64,000 nucleotides of DNA, from contig WNNJ02000015.1 of the NCBI GenBank assembly GCA_012934845.2, positions 1 through 64,000 of the forward strand, in the 5' to 3' direction. The translations under genes were made by a program, and so were the position numbers. The stretch comes from Pomphorhynchus laevis. Its lineage: Eukaryota; Acanthocephala; Palaeacanthocephala; Echinorhynchida; Pomphorhynchidae. The notes beneath the pieces are model-generated. The model searched no databases, was not told the origin of the DNA, and saw only the letters and a program-made list of their open reading frames with translations. Within the stretch, counting starts at the first letter, position 1. Every line of letters starts with the position of its first letter. Shown here piece by piece: positions 40,766 through 50,800 of this stretch.

Positions 40766-40789
40766 TGTTGTTGCTCTTGCAATGTTTGG

Positions 40790-41150
40790 GAATTGTCTGT
40801 AAATCGACCGCTTTCTTTATTTGATGATAATAATTGTTATTTTTGATGGTTTCTACAGTTTCGTTCGAATTGTATTCCACCAACAACTTTGTCACAAATG
40901 ATACTATTTGAATTGGCATGGCTGATAGACGATTGATCATTATTTGAAACTATCGATTCTTTACGAAGAGATGCTGAACAGAATCCGCATAGAAAATCTC
41001 TATCTAGAAAATTTGAAGGAAGACGAAGAGGTAGCCAAACAGTAGTTCACACAGGGCAATCTGTCATGGAACACTCTACATAATGCTGGGATCTTTAATC
41101 ATTTACAGTAGATTTTGTCGTTTTCCTCCGTTTCTCCATATTTTAGTGAA
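40790..41150 (-). mobile_element. CR1-like ORF1 fragment
   Basis: The minus strand reads MEKRRKTTKSTVND, HYVECSMTDCPV, then LPSNFLDRDFLCGFCSASLR. It aligns with IGCTQVGCPLHTHVRVP and FLQDFFCGSCAAFH in CR1-F. The paired Cys (FLCGFC) suggests a zinc-binding ORF1 segment. One stop lies between the halves. No ORF2 is attached. Confidence 0.58.
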
Positions 41151-41159
41151 AATTTTTAA

Positions 41160-41400
41160 ATTGATTTTAACTTGTTGAAATTGATTTAAATTTTTTAATT
41201 GCTCTGGTTGCGTGCAATGATCATAGATACATTCTAAGGCAAAATTTTCGATAACTTTTTTATCTTAATTTATCTTGTATGTATATTATTTCTCAAATTT
41301 TTTGAAGTTTGACTCAATTATTTTCGTATGAGCCCCTAAAAACGAAAATGTATAATGAAAACTTGATATATTAAAAACCACCGTTTTATCGATCAACAAA
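41160..41400. other. AT-rich spacer
   Basis: No feature is recognised between the CR1 ORF1 fragment and the plus-strand L2-B piece. Confidence 0.35.
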
Positions 41401-41404
41401 ATTA

Positions 41405-42176
41405 TAAATATGATTTACTCTTCACTACCATCTTCGTACCGTCCTATATCACTTCTCCAAACCCTCTCTAAACTCATTAAGCGTCTCGTTCTTAAGCATG
41501 TTAATACATATATCTTTTCCTCTATCTTATTTCCTCCCTTCCAAGCCGCTTTTCGCTCTAATTACTCTAATGAAATTGTATGTCTTAAAGTTTATAACGA
41601 CTTACTCATATCGCGCGATCATGAATTATGTAGTGTCATAGTTTCTCTTGATCTATCGTCTGCTTTTGACATCGTCGATCACATGATTCTTCTCCATCGC
41701 CTTCGTCATGATTATGGCTTCTCGTTACCCACTGTATCATGGTTTTCTTCATATCTATCAAACCGTACATTTCGCGTCTATTCTAACTCTTCTCTCTCCC
41801 ATCCTTCGTCCATTCCGTTCGGTGTTCCACAAGGCTCCGTATTATGCCCTATGCTTTTCTCTCTCCTTCTCGGTGATTTGTCTTCGATTTCTCATAAATT
41901 TAACTTCCATGTTATGCAATATGTTGATGACATTCTCATCTATGCTCATGCACCTGTTTATCGTATTCACGATCTTAGTGTTTCTGCTTCGGACTGTCTT
42001 GTCTCAATTTCCAATCATCTTTCTTCCATTCGCCTTTCTCTGAATCCTGATAAATCCAAAATTATGTGGATCCTACCTCAACGCCTCGGCTTCGAACCTC
42101 CCTCCGTATCATTAAATTCTACAATTATTCCTATCGTTGATAATCTCGTTTTCCTAGGCTTCCATTTTGACAACCG
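41405..42176 (+). mobile_element. L2-B LINE, RT piece in plus orientation
   Basis: An uninterrupted frame (41410-42198) from SSYRPISLLQTLSKLIKRL, FPPFQAAFRSNYSNEIVCLK, SLDLSSAFDIVDHMILLHRL, GVPQGSVLCPMLFSLLLGDL, MQYVDDILIYAHAP (Val for Ala) and NPDKSKIMWILP to FLGFHFDN. It breaks at 42176, where a minus-strand L2-B piece begins. It lacks both ends of the element. Confidence 0.85.
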
Positions 42177-42254
42177 TGGGCAGATGGTTCCACGATAGGA
42201 GCAGCCACCAGGAAGGAGCGGAGTCCAAAGGAGGTAGAGTAATTTGGGTCCTGG
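42177..42254 (-). mobile_element. Inverted L2-B carboxy-terminal scrap
   Basis: These 78 bases are the complement of L2-B coding for the LRSFLVAAPLSWNHLP region, in the opposite orientation to both flanks. They sit between a plus-strand L2-B piece and a plus-strand L2-A piece. Confidence 0.78.
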
Positions 42255-42288
42255 GTGTATGCGATGTGCTCCCGCACATCGCATACAC
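42255..42288. repeat. 15-bp perfect fold-back at an inversion junction
   Basis: GTGTATGCGATGTGC (42255-42269) and its exact complement GCACATCGCATACAC (42274-42288) flank TCCC. The right arm is L2-A coding; the left arm is its reverse copy. This is the mark of a snap-back or template switch at the junction. Confidence 0.88.
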
Positions 42289-43140
42289 GATATCGGCATT
42301 TCTGCCTCCAACTGTTTTTCTTCTATCTACAAACGTCTCTCCAATCTCCATCTCGTTCTAAACCCCAACAAGTCCAAAATAATGTGGATCCTCCCGTAAA
42401 ACAAACATATCTGCTCCCCCTGTAATTTTTGCCTCATCAATAATCCCCGTAGTCCACAATCTCACTTTCTTAGGCTTCCATTTCGATGATCACCTTTCCC
42501 TTAAACCCTTTGTCCGTGACAAGGTCCGCTCATCTAACTTAATTCTCCGTGACATCCGCCGTATCCGCCCCCTTATCGACTTCCGTTCTTGTATGTCTCT
42601 TTCATCGCTTCTTTTCCCTAAAATCGATTACTGCCTCAGCCTTTTCGCCAATTCTCCAAAATCCATCATCCTACCCCTACAACGAATAATCAACATCGCC
42701 GTTCGAGTGCTCTTTCGTCTTCGTCGCTTCGACCACACATCCACATATTTTGCCCAACTCTCCTGGCCCACCATCCACATCCGCATCAAACTCCGCCTTC
42801 TTCTCGTTACTTTTCGTCTCATCGCTGTCGGCTCCCCATCGTTCATCAACCTTCCTTTCTTAGACGATACTTGCCCCACCTCGCTATCGCTTCGTTCCTG
42901 TCATACCCTCTTACTCCACGTTCCTAATTACTCCAACAACTACGGTCTCCGATCCTTCCTCGTCGCCGCCTCACTCGCCTGGAATCAACTCCCTCTCGAC
43001 GTCCGCCGCGCCCCCTCCTTTATCACATTCAAACACCTCCGTTCACACCTTCTCGACACCTGATTCACAGTTTTGTTTTGTTGTGGTCATGTAAGCGTGC
43101 GCTTGCACGCATTTGCCACGTTAAAATAAATCCTTTCTTT
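42274..43140 (+). mobile_element. L2-A LINE, 3' part (plus strand)
   Basis: Coding runs from RIHDIGISASNC through SNLHLVLNPNKSKIMWILP to the carboxy-terminal frame 42593-43063. The 3' UTR has a perfect hairpin (43095-43110, GCGTGC / GCACGC) and AAAATAAATCC. A premature stop follows WILP near 42398. Confidence 0.85.
42593..43063 (+). pseudogene. L2-A ORF2 carboxy-terminal region
   Basis: A 156-codon frame: LFPKIDYCLSLFANSPKSII, LPLQRIINIAVRVLFRLRRF, DHTSTYFAQLSWPTIHIRIK, NYGLRSFLVAASLAWNQLPL and DVRRAPSFITF, ending at the natural TGA. It is the post-palm domain of the LINE ORF2; its function in the family is not well defined. The catalytic RT core is not in this frame. Confidence 0.78.
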
Positions 43141-43330
43141 TTTCTCGTCGCCGCCTCACTCGCCTAGAATCACGTCCCTCTCGACGTCCGCCGCGCACCC
43201 TCTTTTATCACATTCAAACACCTTCTTCGTTCCTACCTTCTCGAAACATGATTTAAATTTTTGTTTTGCTGTTATCATGTAAGCGTGCTCTTGCACGCAT
43301 GTGCTACGTTAAAATAAATCCTTTTTTTTT
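43141..43330 (+). mobile_element. L2-A LINE, 3' terminal scrap
   Basis: It repeats the last 190 bases of the preceding element in the same direction: LVAASLAxNHVPLDVRRAP coding, then a perfect hairpin (43283-43298, GCGTGC TCTT GCACGC) and an AAAATAAATCC(T)n tail. Confidence 0.82.
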
Positions 43331-43410
43331 CTTCGATTCACGTACTCTGTTATTTCCCTCCCCCGTATCACTTCTCAATAATTTACATCCTTCCGTCACT
43401 AAAAATAAAA
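43331..43410 (+). mobile_element. L2-like ORF1 scrap
   Basis: A plus frame reads SRTLLFPSPVSLLNNLHPSV, matching DTPRPVLPVSFLNNLHPSI of L2-A ORF1. It is the last recognisable retroelement piece before the SMNDC1 gene. Confidence 0.5.
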
Positions 43411-44877
43411 ACAAATTAATTACACAAAATTTAAACAAAAATTTGCTTTCGAAATTCCTTCATTATACGGGAACGAATCATTGTCTCGTTTAACTGAACT
43501 AATTCCATAGATTCACGACCCTTTGATTAAACTGGACTATTTTTGGCTTACGATTCTTAATTTGTTAATATTTAACATCTAATAAGTATATTTAATAAAC
43601 AAAAATGATGTTTTCGTTGTACTTTGGAAATTATCTTAGGCGTGATGCTTTCGAGAATAAGATGTGATGCCTTTGAGAATTTATCTATCTTATGAATTGA
43701 TATTTGTAATTAATTAATTTATTATTTTTTATTTATAATTATTTATTTTTATTTTTAGTTTTTAAATATACGTAAACTCATTTAACCGATCAGATTAATT
43801 TAATTGTTTTTGACCAAATCTTGATGATAACATGTTTTTCTTAGAGTTATGAAATTGATTTTTTGTTGTTGACTATACGCGGCTTCTTTTAATTAGTCAG
43901 AAAATTTATGTAATTTGCATAAGGATTATTTCATTCAATTGTTTTCCTAATTAAACGAGATTAAATGTTCGTTAATTTCATTGGTTTTGAGACCGTAGTT
44001 TGTTGTAAAAAGTAATTTGGTTCATGAAACGTTTTGATGAAATTTTCTAGGCATGTTGAAATCATATCAACATTGAAATGATAATGGTAATTAAATGAAT
44101 TACGTCCTTATAAATATTCCTTATTTCTTGTTATAAATAAGATATATTTTTTTATTTTTATATATTTTTTCTTATTTCTTGTTATAAATCCTTATTCCTT
44201 ATTAAACTGTAATTTCTTGTTCTATCACTTTCGGTTTAGTGATATATCACTTTGTTATATAACTTTCGGTTATCAGTTCGCGATATGCACATCACTTTAG
44301 TCAAACAGTTCAATAATTTTTATGAGATTTTAGAAACGAGTTTAAGCGGTGGCAAAGCATTCTCATTGTTTAAAAGTGTAGTAAGACATTATACATTATG
44401 AAATCGAACAATTGATCGTTTGATTGTTCCCAGCGATCACTTTATTGATAATATTAATTTTAAAAAGATAATTATCTTTATTTAATAACTTTGTAAACAT
44501 ATGTGTGTACAACAACCCAGTTTAAAAATATGTAAGATAAATAACTGTAAATAAGGCAGAAGCCATTCGTGCACGGAGATGAACAAAATTATGCATATTT
44601 GATTATTTTATGGTTTTGTTCATTTGATTTTAGTTAAAAAACATCTGGATGTAAAATAGTATTTTGTTCTTTCGATTCCTATAACCACATTTTTATATTT
44701 TGAATATCAAATATGTATTGGAATGCAACAAATTTTACATATTCGATGGTTACTATAAATTATTAATGATTTTATTACATGTTAAAAACTCCTTAATTAG
44801 TTTGAATATTACAATATTTTCATATCTGTTTTCACTTTAACTTAAATTTGGTCTTCAGTTTGCAGTATACAATCAAT
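43411..44877. other. AT-rich upstream region of the SMNDC1-like gene
   Basis: It holds no recognisable coding sequence. Small repeats include two GTGATGC(C/T)TTYGAGAAT words (about 43641 and 43663), two TTATTTCTTGTTATAA words (44125 and 44173), two ACTTTCGGTT words and a perfect palindrome GTGATATATCAC at 44239-44250. A promoter must lie here, but no convincing TATA or initiator can be fixed. Confidence 0.4.
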
Positions 44878-47800
44878 ATGACAGACGTTGAATCTTTATC
44901 CTCTAATCTTCGAAGGTACAAAACGCAACTTGAACAAGTAGGTTTCCTTAAATTTTTTAATTTCGTCAGTTATCAATTACTTTTTCAATTTAAAATTGTT
45001 TAAAGGTCGAAATTGCTTTAAGTGAGGATCCAGAGAATGCTGAACTCGGTAAACTTAAACGTGATATTGAAGTAAGTTTTAAACGTAATGAGGTTTAATG
45101 TATATATTAATTGATTTTAAGTTCATAAATATAAAAGCGTATATCACGAAAATGACATTTTGAACACTAAGATACCTTCATCATCATAATTTTCATAATT
45201 GTTCAGCAAATCAGCAACATTCAAGAAATTGTCCGAGTTTTAAATCTTAGTTTCGAAAATATACAAAAATTTCATCTTGTAAAGAGTACTAATTAAACTG
45301 TTCATAATAAACATTCGAATGATTAGAATTTAATTATATCTGGTTTTTACGCGAGTTTCTAAAACAGTGAATTTTTCATTATAAATTTTCAGCATCTACA
45401 AAATAACTATTTTATGGTTTATTATGCACGTTGTATTTTATATTAAAAGTTTCAATATGAAAGTTCATTATGCATTTAATAGTTTATTAAAAAATATAAT
45501 TCCTAAGTTTTATAAATTTAATTGTTAGAAAAATAACAAGTAAACTAGAACTCGTGTATCAAATGCAATACTCATTTCGCTTTAACGAAACGAATGAGTT
45601 TTACAAATCAAATTGTTTTTTTAAATAAATGATCTATTTGGTCTAAATATTTTAGTACTATAAAACTCAAGTATTGGCTAAAATTTATCCAAAAATATTT
45701 GTATAAATATAATTTTATATTAACGGTATTCTTGTAGTTTGCTTCCGAATTTATTGAACCCTTTTTTATATTAAATTAATGAAACTTCATAATTCTTTGC
45801 TAAAATAAATGGTATGCCTTACGCCTTCGTCAAAACTAATATATTTTCAATATAGGAAGTTATCAAAATTACTGAAGAATTACTTGGCGATGATGCTGGG
45901 CAGGAAGCTGTTGAAGATCGGCCAGTAAGGCCATCACTTGGGCCAAAGCCAGCAATCGCTACAAATCAAGCAATCAGACGTTTATTACACAAATGGAAGC
46001 AAGGAGATAAATGTTTAGCAATTTGGAGTGGCGATAATGAGTATGTATTTTCTTCTTAATGTCTTTACTCGTTTAATGCTTTTAAATAAATGTAGCAAAC
46101 AACAAGTAATATGTTTATTATTAAGTTATATCTCAAATCGTAAGGATTTATCACGTGCTTTAAAGAAAGATATATAAGATTTCTTAACATTTTTAATCAA
46201 AAAAAATATGCTCTCTCGTGTTTGCATTTAATCGTTTTTGCATTTTAATGTAGCAAACAACAAGCAATATGTTTATTATTAAGTTATATCTCAAATCGTA
46301 AGGATTTATCACGTGCTTTAAAGAAAGATATATAAGATTTCTTAACATTTTTAATCAAAAAAATATGCTCCCTCGTGTTTGCATTTAATCACTCATTAAA
46401 GACACTTTCATTCAATTTTGAAAGTGTGGAATATAATAATTAACTACCATTACAAATTTAGGTCGAATACTTCCGTGTTTATATTTTAGAATTAAATAAA
46501 TTTTGCGTTTTATTTGATAAACATTATCTGTCTATTGTCATTTGTCGCCCACAATGGCGCTCTGTATTTTCTATGTTGTCTTAAGAATATCAGTTTATTC
46601 TACTTTGATTGTAAACTTGCCAATACCAAATTTTAGTTTATTAATAAGGTATCTAATACAATTGTTATTGAATTAAATTAAAATAGAATAAAAATTAGTA
46701 GAATATTATATAATTTAGTGGTAATCTGTTATTGTCAATGCTGCCATTACAAGTGAGAAGCATCACATTCTAATAATTCATTATATGTATAAACCGAAAG
46801 TAGTTTGAATTGTTCGTTTAAAGTTTTATGATTTTTGGGGAAATTTTCAAAAGGATAAAAACATTTAAGTCTTTAAAGTATACTTTTGAGGCTATCCATA
46901 AGCGAAATAAACTCACTTAGATAATTTCAAATCATTCAAATAATTTAAGAAAAATCACTATATATTTAATTCAACTATATTAAATAATTTAAATGCAATA
47001 TTATTAAAATTTTACTTTTTTTGTTAAATCATTTAGTGAATAAAGTTTGCTTAGAAAATTTTTTGATATTTAAATGTATTTTTAATTATTTGATAAGCTT
47101 GTTAACTTAACTATTACATATCAGGATTTATCACGTGCTTTAAAGAAAGATATATACTTTAGTAATTCAAAATGTGAAGTTGTTTATACTTAATTAAATT
47201 AGTAATAATTGATTCACTGCAATTATTAATAAACTTAATAATTAAATTTAACTGAAGTTAGTTATTTTAATTATTAAATTCAGTTGAAATTAGTTTAATT
47301 CAAATAATTAAATTAATTTTATAACTTTACAATAAAATAAACAACCCTTTCTAAAATCGTAAGTTTTTATCAAGTACATTTGTATTATAATATTCCTTAT
47401 AATTTCTAATTATAAGGAATAAAATATAATTATAATCATTTTATATAATTTCTTATTATATTAAAAATATACTTTAATATAAGGATAATAAAATCATATT
47501 TTATAACTATAAAAATATAAAATAAGTAATAAATAAATAAAAAATAAACAAAATAAATTTGTTTAAACACAACAAATATAAATTCTCACGTAATTTTCGA
47601 ACGACGTCTTCCTGTTGTGCAATATCATTATCACTCACGATTAAACACTTCATTAATGGCTGATTTCGATCAAGCATATCATAATTCTCATTAAACTGAC
47701 CAACAATTGCATGATGCTGCCAGTTTTGGTGTAGAGAGGAAATTAAACTGAGATATATCCCATTTATTTCGTCAGTGCTTAGGCTGTGACCTACAAGTTT

Positions 47801-50800
47801 GTCAGCTAAAGGAGTTGTTTTTTCTTTTTCTAATTATAAGGAATAAAATATAATTATAATCATTTTATATAATTTCTTATTATATTAAAAATATACTTTA
47901 ATATAAGGATAATAAAATCATATTTTATAACTATAAAAATATAAAATAAGTAATAATAAATAAAAAATAAAAAATAAACAAAATAAATTTGTTTAAACAC
48001 AACAAATATAAATTAATGATATTAATAATTATAATGCAGAATAATTACAATAATTCTGATTATTATAATGGCTGTAGCCAACCAAAAATAAAATTGGCAT
48101 TCGTGTTGTTCTATGATGTTACCTATTCCTTCTACATATTATAAAATATATTATATTAATATTTTACTTATTAGAATTGACAATAAAATTTAAAGATAGG
48201 ATGAGCCATGCATGTTTATAATCTTTAAATAATTGCCCTTGTTTTCTTGCTCTTCTCAAGTGTTTTATTCTTGAACTTTCTAGAGTATTTTATATTACCC
48301 CTCTTGTTTTCTCTTTTTGTTGCTTCTCATTTACGCGTTTTTTATTTCAAATACATTTTCCAAATGCTGTTAAAATTGTCGATTTTTTAACTTTAAACGC
48401 AGCAGCGAAATCTGACCGGGTTTCACAATGAAAATCTAACTTCAGCCCTGGTTGCTTTCTATTCATATATACCACAACGTTGCGTTTTTATACTTGCACA
48501 ATGGAATTTTAAAGTGTTTTTCTAAGTGCTTTACTTTTGACTTGAATTTTTCTAATTTAGAGTCACAATCAATTTAGTTGAGAGTCAGAGTTGATGAAAT
48601 GTATTAAGAGCTGGCAAAATAAGCGTAATATTGAAATGTCGGTGTTTCATATGTAACCCGAAACTTTTAATTGTCTTATTAAATATTTAAGTTATAAGAA
48701 AATGAATGTTGACGGTGGTGCTACAGAACACCCGTGATCAATCGTGAGTATCCGCATCAAGAGAATGAACATATTTGTGTAATGCTGTTCAGAACGACAC
48801 GTATTCTTTTGGACAAAATTATTGTATATATGGAGGTCAAAACAAATATCTAATAATAGTGTTATCTAAATAATTTTGATTATAACTTGAAATTAATGTG
48901 AAATTCATTTTAGTCCGTCTTGAATTTTTACTAAAATTGTTTAATTGTTTGTATTTTAAGCATTTATCTACAAATGAATAAGAAACGTAAACGATGTTTT
49001 TATTTAGTTTTATGATTCACTTAATATTCACAATTTTGAGAATATTCTATAAAAGTTTAATTTAATTAAAGACAATATCATAGATTAAGGTTTTCTTAAT
49101 ACCAAAGTATTTATTGCCTTCTTTTGACATTGCCTGCTGTCATGATTACAGAAATGGTCAATACCATTTCATGACAACTAAGTTTATTTAAAATATCTAC
49201 TTCTTTGATAACATCAAATTATTCTTTTATCAATAATTCAAAATTTTGTAAGATAACAAAATATTATTTGGAATTTGTCGGTTTTTCGTTGATTTAAAAA
49301 TCTAGTGCCTTCACCCGTCATAGAGACTATACTTTCTACACGATTAATGAATTTTGTCATTTCCGGAATTAAATAATTTAGGAAAAATCGTTTGTTAAGA
49401 ACCGTTTATGAATAGCTTAATTCGTTGTAATGGCCACTAGAAAATAATCGTTTTAACCATACACTATTACAAAGTCACATTCATTAATTAATGTTTTAAA
49501 ATGACGATTAAATAGATATATCACTATTGACAAAACATCAAATATTGTACATATTATATATCAGTTGCTATTTTATTCTATGAAAAATTGAACAAAGAAT
49601 TAAAAAAGAGAATTTGAATTGTTGAAAATCTATTAATTTTTTTTTACAATAAAACCGTATTTATTTGTTTTAAAATTCCAATTAAACTTATGAGCGAGTA
49701 ATATATAATAAGTTTTGTTTCTATTAATAATCATCATTTTATGCTAATTACAAAATTCGTTCACATGTGAAATAAGCACTTAAAAATAGAACATCATCGT
49801 TTTCAAAAAACGTTTACTTATCTATTGTTAAGATACTACCAAGCAGCACTAGACGAAGTTCTTCCGGATGGTTCCTGTACGGTGATTTTTGATGGCTACA
49901 CTACGACTGAATGTACATCGGTAAACAAACTTTAATTATTTTTATAAATTCTACCCGTAGATGCAATTTAAGCTCGCTTCATTAAAACCTTGTGATGGAA
50001 AAGCAAAGACGTTCCCGGGTATTAAGAATAGGTTAAGGCTTAAGTAAGTTTTCTATGAAAATATTCTACTTTTTTACTTTGAAGAAATTTATTTCATAAA
50101 GCTTGATAAATAAAATTACTTTTTATTGACTAATTATTGTAAATAAATGCTGTCAAATAGCATTAATACTTTATCGATTTAAGTTTTGTCAAATATAGAT
50201 CGATATGTATTAGTCGAAATCATCTTTTGTTAAATCACTTTGATTTTGTGTTCAAAATAATTTCAATTATTATTTATAAAGCGACGTTTCTCATGTTCAA
50301 TTTTCATTCATCATTTCTTAATAATAATTAATATTACTGATTAATAATGACTTTGATTAATAATGGATGATAATTAATAAATTCTTTATAAATTATTTTA
50401 ATTATTAAGGTTTGTTAATTCACTTTATTTTGATCAATACTTTATCGTTTTAAGTAGTCGATTAACAATTAATTGCTTTATGAAAATTAATACGTAATTA
50501 TAAATGCATATTAAATATTTTTTATTTAATAAATACTAAATTCATTTTAATGTTTTTAAATCTTTTTTAAATTTTTTATATATATTCTCTATAACTGTAG
50601 TTTTGTCAAATCAGTATGTATTTGTCGAAATCATCTTCTTTTGTTAAATCACTTTGATTTTGTGTTCTAAATAATTTCAATTATTATTTATAAAGCGACG
50701 TTTCTCTAGTTCAATTTTCATTCATCATTGCTTAATTCGATTTACATTTATAATTAAATATTAATAATGATTTATATTACTGATTAATAATAACTTTCAT

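Noticed and set aside
1-43330. CRISPR arrays, bacterial operons, Shine-Dalgarno sites
   Set aside because: Spliceosomal introns, LINEs and eukaryotic domains rule out a prokaryotic source. The 13-bp and 11-bp repeats have no spacers.
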